From Sweltsa coloradensis (lineage: Eukaryota; Arthropoda; Insecta; Plecoptera; Chloroperlidae), in the NCBI GenBank assembly GCA_024449915.1, contig JAMZAV010000029.1, positions 1,736,001 through 1,800,000 of the forward strand: 64,000 bases of DNA, in the 5' to 3' direction. Position numbers and translations under genes: made by a program. Below the pieces are notes generated by a model. That model made no database searches. It was not told where the DNA came from and worked only from the letters and a program-made list of their open reading frames with translations. Below are positions 50,234-62,098 of this stretch, piece by piece. Position 1 is the first letter of the stretch, and each line of letters starts with the position of its first letter.

Positions 50234-50691
50234 TCGTATGAAATATGGTAATTTCGTGTTATTACAACATAATTGTACATAATGAGACGTAACGGAATTA
50301 ATTATAACACAAATTTCTGATAAACAACATAGATTGCGCAAAAATATTGCTTTTTCGTGAGTTTCAGGATTCAAAGTCATCAAAATCATGTGAAATGGAA
50401 CGTCGAACATGAATAAATATACTCCTATCGTTAAGAGCACGCCATTGAATCAATTTATCACGGCCCGTTTTGTATTTATTTGATTGGAAAATCTCCACGG
50501 AGAATTTAATTCACTGTTGTGCTGTCAAATATGTTGTATAGATCAATAAGCAAAATAATGACACGTAGATTCATTTGGCAAAACATATACACATTTCAAC
50601 ACCGATGGTTTAAATTTGTTTTTCCAAAACTTGATCGATGAAATAGATGTGTGTGATAATTTGTTACCTTGCGATTTATTGAAAATATTTA

Positions 50692-51470
50692 TTGGATGAG
50701 CGTAGCGAGCGTAGCGAGCGAAGCGAAAACTTCAATTTCACTGACCCCTCAAAAAATTTAGCTCCAATGTTTTTTTGTTTGTTTTTTTTTTTTTTTGTTT
50801 GTTTTTTTCTGTTTGTTCGCACGATTCCGGGCAAACGGCATAAGCGATCTTGATGAAATTTGACAGGACCTTCGAAATCTCTGAACTTAGACGTGCCACG
50901 TTTTTGGGTTCAATCGGAGAAATATTTCTCATAAATATCGCACTTTTACGATTTTTTTCGATTTTTAGTGCGATATTTTCGTGACATTTGGGCCGATTCT
51001 GACCAAACGGGTGGGGCTACAAAGTTCATATTTTACATGGACATTAAGGTTATGGTGATGTAGTACCTTGTGAAAAAAAAAGTTGAAAAAAGTAACCAGA
51101 ACCCATAAAATAAACGTACTTTTACGATTTTTTTCGATTTTAGTGCGATATTTTCGTGACATTTGGGCCGATTCTGACCAAACGGGTGGGGCTACAACAT
51201 TCATATTTCACATGAACATTAAGGTTATGGTGATGTAGTACCTTTTGAAAGAAAAAGTTGAAAAAGTGAGCCAGAATTCATAGAATAAAGGTTTTGATAT
51301 GAGTTTTTTTGAGGTTTATAATAACCATTAACAAGTAACATTTGAAACTCGACAACAATCACCTACAATGCATTCACAAAGCACTTGCAAAGAAAAAGTG
51401 GTCCCACGCAAACTAAAAACTTACAAAAACGCTCATCCATCAACGCGGCGGGACTTTAGCGTTTTCCTAG
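50692..51470 (+). mobile_element. Helentron/HINE-like element H5
   Basis: It has the same structure and orientation as H4, separated from it by about 460 bp: TTGGATGAGCGTAGCGAGCG start, two interior units, CATCAACGCGGCGGGAC near the end, and the AACGC ... GCGTT hairpin then CCTAG. Confidence 0.68.
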
Positions 51471-52493
51471 TTTATTCATAAAACGAATATAGCATTGATG
51501 CCACTTTTCATCACGGTAATACAAATTCAAAAACAAATAAAACAAGAATGCAATGCAAAATACAAATTCCACGACAATACAATAAAAGTTGAAATAACAA
51601 TAAATATAAAACGAAAGTAAATTTAATTTTGTGGTGTTAATTGTGTGACAGGTTTAACATGTAGTATTGAGCAACTAGGGTTCTGGTTTTACAGATGATA
51701 TTTTGAAACAGAGAAATATTCGAGCAAGATATATTTAGACAGTATAAAATTGTGAGATACATTTATTACTATTAATAACTTTATAGAATAAATTTATTAC
51801 ATTCGTATTTCATAATTGTACATGGATATTTCATTTGATGTGAGTCAAACATCTATTTATGATATTATAAACCTTCACCAAAAGGCTTGTTATATATTTT
51901 GTAACAAGAGTCAAACATACGGACGCATGTCGTCCGATTCAAAAGATCACCTAATAGCCATGACCGATTTAATTTCGGTACTCTGTAATAAAAACCTTAC
52001 ATTTTTTCTTTTCGTTTTTAATGATTTTAACACCAAAGCCACACCTACATAGATATAGTTTTGTAAGCGTCATGAGGCTTTTAGTTCTACCTAACATTGC
52101 GATTTTAATTAGCATTAATGAAGTTCCACCTAGCTTTTACCCTGAGTTATTACTTAACACGTGGCTTCCGATTGTTCCAAAGTTACACTCTATGCTAGGC
52201 TAGTTTGAGTTTTGGCGTGAAATCCTATTACCAGTTAAGTAATTAGTTTGACCCAAAAGGCAGGTTTATATTTTTGTATACGGTTTAAGTGCGGCTCCCA
52301 AATATCTATTGAAGCGTGAGTTGTAACAAACAACAGAGGATTATCACTTCGTTGTAGACAGATTGTGATGAACTTCTCTTCTGCAGCTTAGGCTCTTCGT
52401 AGGAAATACCTGCATTTACCTAGAATAGGGATAAGGGAGTGTAGATACACAAACAAAAGTATATTCCGCATCTGTATGCAATATAAACTAACC
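51471..52493. other. Gene-free AT-rich stretch
   Basis: I recognise no exon. Short open frames have no domain features. Confidence 0.45.
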
Positions 52494-52735
52494 GACAGTG
52501 TTGGCTCGGGCGCTAAGCGCTCGACTCTGATTCGGGAGGTCCCGGGTTCGAATTCCGTCGAGACCGGCAATTCTAACTGAAGGTTTTTTCCGAGGTTTTC
52601 CTCAGTCGTAAATGCGAATGTAAGGGATTGAGTCATGTTAAACAGCCCTCGGACATCCCTACGCAATTGTCCTATCCGCCACATACCTAGTTCACCTGAA
52701 GAGGGACATATTGCACCTTATAACAGGTTTAATTC
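52494..52735 (+). mobile_element. SINE B full copy (forward)
   Basis: The tRNA-like head has GGCTCGGGCGCTAAGCGCTC, GATTCGGGAGGTC and B-box GGGTTCGAATTCC. The body has CGGACATCCCTACGCAATTG and the tail is GAGGGACATATTGCACCTT. This is the best-preserved copy of the family here. Confidence 0.8.
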
Positions 52736-55020
52736 ACACGGTAAAATGGACACAATTAGTGGTGACGTACACAACTGGTTGCCCTGAGCAACGAAGAAAA
52801 TCGTATCCTTACAAACTTTGACGTCTGCATTAATCAAATAAAGCAATACTTCATATAATCATAACAAGAACATAATAATTAAAAAAATGATATGCCTATA
52901 TGTATAATATTGTACTAGACCTATGATTTGATTATCAAATTACTAGAAGTCTTAAAAATAAGTTTATCTAAGCTGTTAACATATTCTTAAATATGCAAAC
53001 ATAACCTAGAAACTAGGCCTACAAGGCCCTACATTTTAATGGAAACAAAGCATTCAATCATTCAGGGAAATCAAGTAATTATATTTTTCCCTCGTTGTAA
53101 TAGTGTCAAACTTATTAGGAAAAAATACGCCATCGATAAAAGTGTAAAGAAACCTATGAGAGACTTCGTCGAAAACACCTCCCAATGGTTTCTTATGGGA
53201 TTGAAACTGTTATTGGTGTCAAAATCCGTTGTTATGCGTTACCATGGGCGTGATTATTTAATGACGTCACACTAATAGTGTCTATAAAAATGAGATTTAA
53301 GTCCATGTGACTTGTTTTGATTATGTACATTTGTGTCAATGTTGAGAAACAACAAGAAAGGGTACGGTATACCCAAAAGAGCAAGCTGCCCTTTACAGAG
53401 CAGTGGTTTCCATATTTACGTCCACCTTTCAAAATCTACACGATTAAATCTGCCAGTTTTTTATAGACCACTTTTAATCCGGTCACAAAGCTGATTTGTT
53501 TTATTCTTAAGAAGCATAATCTTTTCTTACTAAATTCTAATGATAAGAACGATTTTTGTAGTTGATCACAAACCGATTTGTGTATAAAAACACAAAAATA
53601 CTCAAATTTCAAGAATGTCCCGGATATTTTGTTTGCCTGTAGTAAATTCAATTTAAACATGCAACAAAATTGAACGAAATGAAATTATTGCAAAAAATAC
53701 TTATTTTTGAAAATAGACTCAAATTTTGGACCTTTCTTTTTAACTTTGATACTAATTTGGAATTCAAAAACAGCATCTTTTTCCTAAAAGATGAAGGAAA
53801 AAAAAACTTTAAAAATCAGGAATTTCAAACTGTTTAGGCAGAAAGAAAAGAATTGGGTCCCAGTCTCTTGCCCTGAACGTTGAAGAATACAAAAATAAAA
53901 TAATTTGCCATGCGTGGATAATTTTAGTGGAGGCGCCGAGTTGTTTATTTCTGAATAATACTTGTTCAAGGACAATGATAACAAACAAACCAACACATGT
54001 CAATCGGACGTCGTGTTCGGTCCTTGGCTTGAGATGTGATACAGACGGACGGACGGACAGAAACATTATTTTAGTATGGGAGCTTCCGTAATTAGCCACG
54101 TGGACGCAATTAGTTTACAACTCGTTTTCGATATTACAATCTGAAATTTAAAGTTTGTTAATTTATACATTATTTATGATATTTTAATTGTTTATTCAAT
54201 TAGAAGGGCGTTTAACAAACGCATCTAATAAAATTATATTATATGGATAAGCTTGTATGTCGTATTCTCTGAATTCCTACATTCAAGTAAAATCGTTGTA
54301 GTGCGATTTTCCAAGAAATATTTTTGTAAATATACTCCATCCATAATGTTATATTATGTCAGAAATTTTTAAGTCTTCTGCAATCAATGTAATCAATATC
54401 GGAGAAGCCGATTGTCCGGCAGAAAGCTACACATAAAAAAGGAAAAGTTCTATTAAGATAAAAAAAAAAAAAAAAATCGATTGTTCACAAATACGTGTCA
54501 GTTTTGTTCAGAGATTTCGATGTACCCCTGAAAATGTAATCAAGATCGAAAAAGTCGTTTTTTCTGGTCCGGTGGAGATCAAACAAACCACACACACACA
54601 AATACACCCGAGCTTATGTATCATGGTATTAAAATTAAAGTCTTTGCTACGCTCTTATTAAAATATATCCGAAACTATCATGCTTTCTTCTTAACTTGTA
54701 TTCTAGGCGACTTAATATATTTCGTAACATGCTTTGCATGTTCAATGTATCTTCCATTGCTCTTAGCATTATTGCGTCTTAAGTCCACACAGCCCTTCAA
54801 CCCATGAGCAAAGCGTTCAAATACAAAGACAAGGAGTTGACTTCTTATTGACGGAAGTCTTGGGTATAAGTAGAATTGGCCAGAGTTGATCAAATAGACA
54901 TTGAGAGACGGAGAACTACTCTGGCAACTAGCTAAGAGAGATTTGTCAGGGGAGGGTAAACTCTACAATAGGAATCTATTGCATTCTTTCATCCCTCTTG
55001 TATCCGAATATTCTTTCTTC
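52736..55020. other. Gene-free stretch with repeat fragments
   Basis: 53927-54065 carries the GGTGGAGGCGCCG/GACGGACGGACGGACAG repeat. 54290-54655 is a diverged reverse fragment of the Helentron-like family. No exon is seen. Confidence 0.45.
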
Positions 55021-55039
55021 TAACACTGTGTATATCATT

Positions 55040-55050
55040 ATTATTATCAC

Positions 55051-55102
<52 letters not shown>
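55040..55102. repeat. TTA microsatellite
   Basis: About 20 nearly uninterrupted ATT/TTA units. Confidence 0.85.
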
Positions 55103-55294
55103 CACTTTTATTATAATTAATTCTAGACTATTCACTTTCTTTGCAAAGAGTTATACTTGTACAGTTGTACACTGTACTAGTCTAAGTGAATAAAAATATA
55201 TTATCTTATCTTTGAATAATTGAGTACTATGGAAATCAATCCATATTTGTTTAAATCCATCTATTTACTCGGTTAACAACGTCTTGGGCGTTTC

Positions 55295-55445
55295 CCTAGA
55301 ACATTGTTGTTTTAATTACTATTTCAAACTTTACTTCTCTAAAGTTTATTATTTTGTCTACATTAATGTAATTAAATTTTTTTAGATTTCCTCCGTTGTA
55401 AATCCGTTTAATAACTGAATAGGATAGACGTGAAAAGAAATAAAC
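55295..55445 (+). mobile_element. SINE/LINE 3' tail fragment
   Basis: ACTATTTCAAACTTTACTTC through TCCTCCGTTGTAAATCCG and AATAACTGAATAGGATAGAC is similar in order to 31865-32000. Just before it (about 55265-55302) is an AACGTCTTGGGCGTTTCCCT end of the MITE-like family. Confidence 0.5.
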
Positions 55446-55469
55446 GCTTTAAAGTCAAATAATAGTGAT

Positions 55470-55471
<2 letters not shown>

Positions 55472-55502
<31 letters not shown>
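55472..55502 (+). repeat. C homopolymer of about 31 bases
   Basis: Long uninterrupted C run; length is likely variable or error-prone. Confidence 0.85.
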
Positions 55503-55506
<4 letters not shown>

Positions 55507-55980
55507 ATCCTAACTTTGGCAGCTCCATCGATGTTTTCCTTCGTTCGATCTAAACACCTCCTAACCAATGTTTTGGTGACAGCTTTGAAGAATAGTTCCG
55601 TGTTTTGTTGACCATTATCCGATTCCAATGCAACCATAGCCGTTCAAGTCAAACAGATTACCAGAGACTTTTTGCCAGCACGTTCTTAGCCCAATGCGCG
55701 CGCTGAACACACTTTTATACTTTTCACAAACAGAAGTTTAGTTTATTCTTTGCTGTCGAAATCATACCCTATCTTTTGTTTCCATATTTCTTTGAAAATA
55801 GGTGTAATGCGATGACTCAAAATACAATGTCCATCGAATTATACGAAGATAATTCAAGATTGCAGATCCTAATGTTTTATTACTTAAAACTTTTTGCTGG
55901 TGCAAAACACAACATTTACCAAATTGGTTGAAGAAATTTAATTTTAATTTTTTTTACTTTTGTTATGTATCACCCTTTAA

Positions 55981-56266
55981 AGGTGCGTTTACTGTTCGGC
56001 GTTGCTCGCGAGGTAAAGGGGCAAAGTTTGCCTGTAGAGTGTTTACACTACCGCGAGCCTGCAACAACAAACAACTAACAAAATGTATAACAAAGTACGA
56101 TCCAACTGGCCATAATGGGAGATTTCCTTGTCGCGAAGGCAAAAAAGATGAACTTAGTTTATGTTTCTTGCGAGGCCTCGCGCCATCGCGCCTTCGCTTG
56201 AAAATCGGACGCTGATTGGTCAACGCACCTTCGCCTCGCGAGCAACGCCGAACAGTAAACGTACCT
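55981..56266. mobile_element. MITE with 33-bp terminal inverted repeats
   Basis: The left end AGGTGCGTTTACTGTTCGG (55981-56013) and the right end (56234-56266, ending CAGTAAACGTACCT) are reverse complements with about one mismatch. The 286-bp element is GC-richer than its flanks. No clear target-site duplication could be fixed. Open frames on both strands mirror the inverted repeats and are not genes. Confidence 0.75.
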
Positions 56267-56600
56267 AAATTTTTATCCAATGAATATAAATCGGAATTCA
56301 AATTTGGAAGTCAGTGGCATTCTTATACGAACGTAGGCCTAATTTATAGCTGTGATAAACCTGTTACAAATAACTTTGTTTAATGGAATTTGTAATTATT
56401 TGTATTTATTCTCAATTTCATGTTTGGGCTTCAACCAGAGCTTGCAACATGTTGCGTCAGTAAAGAAGTGTAATTCGCTTGGCTAGGAACAGCATGGTAA
56501 AATTGCATGCACCTTTACAAATCAGTGGGATCAAGTTGCTCGTTACTTTTGAGTTTTAAAAGTCCAAAAAATACAAACAAGCGCACAATGCCCTTGAATT
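56267..56600. other. Short gene-free spacer
   Basis: Nothing is recognised between the MITE and the giant palindrome. Confidence 0.4.
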
Positions 56601-58375
56601 ATAATAGACCAGGAGCTAAATCCTGTAGGAGCGATATTAACGAAATTGGTTCACCCCACTTAACATCTCAAATCTGACTTGACCACGTGTTAGTATGCAC
56701 CTTATGAAACATCCCCAGGTAGTTCGTCACTTCGAATTGTGGTATACGTTTTTTTTTAGAGGCCATTTTGTTTTTGAATGTGCAAACATTGAAACGCTTA
56801 CTCTCTACTGTCTTAAAAAGTACATAACTCGGGACTCGGTTAACCGATTTTTATTTTAAAACACCGATTTGTAGGTAACTGTATGCTTTCCATATTATAC
56901 AATCAATTTTTAATAAACATATGATTTCATTGTTTAAAATTGCAGACACGGCAAAAATAGTGTAAATAATTTCACTAAAATGTGATTCAAGCATAGATTC
57001 GACACATTTTTTTGGTTGCTAGCAAGATGTTCTTATACTTGATTATGATTTAAAAAATATATTCATGAACTAAACTAATAAAATGTATAGATTTTTTGGA
57101 GTTTTAGATGATACGCGTTGAAGGATGAGCATTTTCAGTGGATTGAGCGCTATTTAACTAGGTTTTTAATCCAACTTCATTTCGTCAATGTTAGCATAGA
57201 ATTATATTTTGAAAGTAATTTCAACCAACAATACAAGCAAATGGTAAAATATAATGATACATACAATGTATTTCGAAGATATTTCTCATAATATTTAATT
57301 TTACAGGATTTTCAGTTTCAAAAGTGGAAAAAGTGGAAAAGTGCTCTTTTCACGTGATAAATTTATTTGGTTGCACTTAAATTCTTTGAATGTCTAATAT
57401 TAGAGATTTTAAAGGTTCTCTGAAAATTTCATCCAATTCGTAGCAGTTGTTTGTCCCGGAAAGCGAAAAACGAACTATAAAGTGTACAAATAATAGAAAA
57501 ATATCTTAAAATTGATATTTGATGACACATCTTTACTTGTTTTGCAATAAATAACCTGCCATGTTGTAATATTTATATATTTTACTTTAAAGTGGTGTGG
57601 ATATGATAGTATTGTATGATTATCTCGCAAAAATGTTCCATTGTTTGGCCAATTGGAACCGTTGTTCCAAGGATAGAGGCGGCTTTAAGCTTAACAATCG
57701 CGCAAATCTAGAAGAAAGCATACGAATAAGATAGAAGAAATAGATGGCCCCAAGTTGCGATCCTGTAACTTTCTTATTAATTGGATTAATTATAATTAAT
57801 TAATAAATTAACCAAAACATACATTGAATTAAGAGACTACACTGTCGACATTGGTATCAAATAAAGCCCATTGAACAAGAATAAATATCTGAAAAAGTAT
57901 TTGAGCTAGCTAATTGATTAATTTCCCAATTAATTTCACTTTTAAAAAAATTCTTATAATTATGTATACCTAAATGTCTACCGATTGGCCTTAGGTGTTC
58001 CCACTTTAATAACATCATGCCAATAATTTCGAAATGTTATGTGCCTAAGCGAAATTATTATAACTGATAGATTAATAGATTTGTGAAGTTGAATAACAAT
58101 TAGCCTCCAAAAGTTTGTAATAACTAGGAGAATGGTGAGAAAATCATTTAAAGAAAATAATAAATAGTTAGGAATTTTCCGCTTTTTCACTAAAACATAA
58201 ATTAGAAAAAATATGACTGTTACTTTGGGTCCCTGTTAAGTTCCACTGCATTGTTAAAAAAGAGTTATCTTGTATAAGAAGTCTAAGTTTTCTTGCTGTT
58301 TCCTAGCAGCAATACAATGATGGGAAAATGTTACTATTATTATTAAATAAATAAATAAAATAAATAAATAAATTG

Positions 58376-58485
58376 TATTTAGAGTCTACCCAATCAGTTA
58401 TATAACTGCAATTTTCAGTGGGGGACAGTAAATCAAAGCGACCAAGCCAACCTGGTAGGCCCTGACGCAATCGACGATCGATTAT
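58376..58485 (-). mobile_element. SINE A tail fragment in the left palindrome arm
   Basis: GAGTCTACCCAATCAGTTAT, GGGGGACAGTAAATCAAAG and CGCAATCGACGATCG match the SINE A 3' part. The mirror copy is at 58902-59010 on +. Confidence 0.7.
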
Positions 58486-58504
58486 TATTATTATTATTAT
58501 TATT

Positions 58505-58662
58505 ATTAATATAAGTTTTTTAAGCATAAGCCCGCTTTAAGGACATACTTATTGATTCATAGCAGTTGTCGAAAAAGTTTGTCCCGACTGGGGTTCGAAC
58601 CCAGAACTCCGGCTTAACGTGCCATAGCAATACCAATTAAGCTACCGGGACCACAGAACAAA
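58505..58662 (-). mobile_element. SINE D copy (left arm of the palindrome)
   Basis: It contains AAGCATAAGCCCGCTTTAAG, ATTGATTCATAGCAGTTG and the reversed tRNA-like sequence with GGGGTTCGAACCCAGAAC. It is mirrored at 58725-58875. Confidence 0.65.
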
Positions 58663-58735
58663 TCTTTACGAAACTGCTATTTGTTGTTGTGACTGTTGAC
58701 TTTCATGACATGCCATATGACATTTTTGTTCTGTG

Positions 58736-58806
58736 GTCCCGGTAGCTTAATTAGTAGAGCTATGGCACGTTAAGCCGGAGTTCTGGGTTCGAACCCCAGT
58801 CGGGAC
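58736..58806 (+). other. tRNA-like sequence, Asn-like anticodon, probably a SINE head
   Basis: 71 bases fold as a near-complete cloverleaf: acceptor GTCCCGG with TCGGGAC, D arm GCTT ... GAGC, anticodon loop ACGTTAA (apparent GTT, asparagine, but C instead of U at position 33), and T arm CTGGG-TTCGAAC-CCCAG. The anticodon stem has one mismatch and one wobble pair. Both A and B boxes are present. The flanking TTGATTCATAGCAG sequences are repeated at 48404-48690, so I read it as a SINE head and not a functional tRNA gene. Confidence 0.55.
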
Positions 58807-60790
58807 AAACTTTTTCGACAACTGCTATGAATCAATAAGTATGTCCTTAAAGCGGGCTTATGCTTAAAAAACTTATATTAATAATAATAATAATAATAAT
58901 CGATCGTCGATTGCGTCGGGACCTACCTGGTTGGCTTGGTCGCTTTGATTTACTGTCCCCCACTGAAAATTGCAGTTATAAAACTGATTGGGTAGACTCT
59001 AAATACAATGTATTTATTTATTTTATTTATTTATTTAATAATAATAGTAACATTTTCCCATCATTGTATTGCTGCTAGGAAACAGCAAGAAAACTTAGAC
59101 TTCTTCTTATACAAGATAACTCTTTTTTAACAATGCAGTGGAACTTAACAGGGACCCAAAGTAACAGTCATATTTTTTCTAATTTATGTTTTAGTGAAAA
59201 AGCGGAAAATTCCTAACTATTTATTATTTTCTTTAAATGATTTCTCACCATTCTCCTAGTTATTAACAAACTTTTGAAGGCTAATTGTTATTCAACTTCA
59301 CAAATCTATTAATCTATCAATTATAATAATTTCGCTTAGGCACATAACATTTCGAAATTATTGGCATGATGTTATTAAAGTGGGAACATCTTAGGCCAAT
59401 CGGTAGACATTTAGGTATACATAATTACACATAGGACTTAAGAAGAATTTTTTTAAAGTGAAGTTTATTGGGAAATTAATCAATTAGCTAGCTCAAATAC
59501 TTTTTCAGATATTTATTCTTGTTCAATGGGCTTTATTTGATACCAATGTCGACAGTGTAGTCTCTTAATTCAATGTATGTTTTGGTTAATTTATTAATTA
59601 ATTATAATTAATCCAATTAATAAGAAAGTTACAGGATCGCAACTTGGGGCTATCTATTTCTTCTATCTTATTCGTATGCTTTCTTCTAGATTTGCGCGAT
59701 TGTTAAGCTTAAAGCCGCCTCTATCCTTGGAACAACGGTTCCAATTGGCCAAACAATGGAACATTTTTGCGAGATAATCATACAATACTATAATATTCAC
59801 ACCACTTTAAAGTACAATATATAAATATTGCAACATGACAGGTTATTTATTGCAAAACAAGTAAAGATGTGTCATCAAATATCAATTTTAAGATATTTTT
59901 CTATTATTTGTACACTTTATAGTTCGTTTTTCGCTTTCCGGGACAAACAACTGCTACGAATTGGATGAAATTTTCAGAGAACCTTTAAAATCTCTAATAT
60001 TAGACATTCAAAGAATTTAAGTGCAACCAAATAAATTTATCACGTGAAAAGAGCACTTTTCCACTTTTTCCACTTTTGAAACTGAAAATCCTGTAAAATT
60101 AACTATTATGAAAAATATCTTCGAAATACATTCTAGTATCATTATATTTTACCATTTGCTTGTATTGTTGGTTGAAATTACTTTCAAAATATAATTCTGT
60201 GCTAACATTGACGAAATGAAGTTGGATTAAAAACCTAGTTAAATAGCGCTCAATCCACTGAAAATGCTCATCCTTCAACGCGTATCATCTAAAACTCCAA
60301 AACATCTAGACATTTTATTAGTTTAGTTCATAAATATATTTTTTAAATCATAATCAAGTATAAGAACATCTTGCTAGCAACCAAAAAAATGTGTCGAATC
60401 TATGCTTGAATCACATTTTAGTGAAATTATTTACACTATTTTTGCCGTGTCTGCAATTTTAAACAATGAAATCATATGTTTATTAAAAATTGATTGTATA
60501 TAATATGGAAAGCATACAGTTACCTACAAATCGGTGTTTTAAAAAATAAAATCGGTTAACCGAGTCCCGAGTTATGTACTTTTTAAGACAGTAGAGAGTA
60601 AGCGTTTCAATGATTGCACATTCAAAAACAAAATGGCCTCTAAAAAAAAACGTATACCACAATTCGAAGTGACGAACTACCTGGGGCTGTTTCATAAGGT
60701 GCATACTAACACGTGGTCAAGTCAGATTTGAGATGTTAAGTGGGGTGAACGAAAAAAAAATCCACAGGGTCTGGCTCCTGGTCTATAATG

Positions 60791-61177
60791 AATGGCCACT
60801 GCCATCTCATCTTTTAAGTCTTCATTTCCAATATTGGTTTAAAATGAGGATGCGAGTATAAGATGATATCTGCGAGAAATATATCTCAAATTTCATTTGT
60901 CTACAATTATATATTTTGCTGCTATCTTTACTTTTCACTATCACAAAACATTATTTAATGTCCATAAATACACCACTTTTCCAATATAATGTCATTAAAG
61001 ACCAATATAAAGTACTTACCATTGAGTGTAATGAGTCATTGTGTATATTAAATTCATGTCTACAAATGTTTTGATCCCAGAGAGAAATCTTAAAGTTGTT
61101 AGAATCCATCGTGGAGCCATATATTTTTGAATTCCCCAAATTTAAATAAGGAATGATATGGTTTTGAGATCAGTTAG
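60791..61177. other. Short gene-free stretch
   Basis: Nothing is recognised. Confidence 0.4.
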
Positions 61178-61350
61178 TCCAGGGCGCGTCAACTGTAAAG
61201 CCATAATACGCCACTCTAGCCTATGGTAGGCTAGGGAGGAAAGACCGCTAGATGCAGCGTTAGGAAGGTGGATGGAAGGGAATGTTCCCGGTTACTCAAC
61301 ACTAGGCTTACACAATCGTCTAACAACGACTAAGGGTTTTCCTAGTTTAA
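61178..61350 (+). mobile_element. Helentron/MITE-like short element
   Basis: It begins with the repeat G start (GGCGCGTCAACTGTAAAGCC, ATAATACGCCACTC) and ends GTCTAACAACGACTAAGGG, then TTTTCCTAG and T. It links the repeat G start to the CTAG-ending family. Confidence 0.55.
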
Positions 61351-61434
61351 ATGGAAAACCAGACCAACATGCTAGACACATCACACGCTAGACTCAACTA
61401 CCTTAGAGTTTATTGTTGTGCCTAGTTACGACTC

Positions 61435-61590
61435 CATGTCACCGTTAACACATTAAGCCAAGAATAATCATGGAAGCATTGATTGCTCATTAAAAATGTA
61501 TAAAATCTTCAGCCTATAGCGGGAATCGAACTGAAGACCTCCCGTATTGGAAGCAAAGACTCTAACCACAGGATCAAGGAGTCACACATA
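61435..61590 (-). mobile_element. tRNA-derived SINE fragment (reverse), SINE A-like head
   Basis: AGCGGGAATCGAACTGAAGA and GTATTGGAAGCAAAGAC resemble the reversed SINE A head, with a diverged body to the left. Confidence 0.55.
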
Positions 61591-62098
61591 AGTATTACAT
61601 TCTTTGTAACCGCCTTAATAACAGTGAACATCATGTGATATATAAAAAGTGAATCTCAATGTAGTTACTTTAAACTTTAAACTGGTCTGATCTTGGTTGG
61701 TAACAACACCGCCTGGCTTTAAACAACACGCGGTGACATCACCTCACAGTGTTATCACTCTCGTGTCAAGAGTTCACGGGCGACACTGATAACTGGCCTA
61801 GCAACAAAATTCATGTGTTCATGCCCTAAGCTGATGGTAACTGTTGCTAATTTAGATGTTATTGCGACCAGAAAATGCATGAATATTGGCGTAGAGTAAT
61901 ATGCAAAAGAGTTCTAAATTAATTTCTGAACTTGTAGAGTGATGTGGGAATTTATAAATTAATAATATTAATTAATATAGGTATATATAAATGCAAGTGT
62001 GGGAAAAGTGGTTACAAATAAACGTCCAGATATTAAAATATCTTGTTTTTAATTTAAGTTTTACAGTAGAGAGAGACACGAGACTGTTGGTCGCTGTC
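61591..62098. other. 3' flank of the Ig/coiled-coil gene
   Basis: Presumed 3' UTR and downstream DNA of the minus-strand gene. No canonical AATAAA was found close to the stop. An ATTAAA on the minus strand near 62047 is a possible variant signal. Confidence 0.35.

Larger units (their letters stand above)
56601..60790. repeat. Giant palindrome of 4.2 kb
   Basis: The left arm 56601-58662 and right arm 58725-60790 are reverse complements at high identity by eye, with scattered substitutions and small indels, around a 62-bp spacer. The outer ends pair ATAGACCAGGAGC with its complement near 60774-60786. The inner ends pair CCGGGACCACAGAACAAA with its complement. Each arm holds, from outside in: unique AT-rich DNA, a Helentron-like fragment (57103-57480 and 59925-60305), more unique DNA, a SINE A tail, an ATT microsatellite and SINE D with a tRNA-like sequence. 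No transposase frame is present. It is a foldback-type structure or an inverted segmental duplication. The scattered differences between arms argue against a simple single-read foldback artefact. Confidence 0.88.

Noticed and set aside
55928..56301. 95- and 112-codon frames with a shared FTVRRCSRG stretch
   Set aside because: The shared stretch is the 33-bp inverted repeat of the MITE read on each strand.
58303..59078. Near-identical small proteins with Ile runs on opposite strands
   Set aside because: They are shadows of the giant palindrome: ATT microsatellite plus SINE A tail in each arm.
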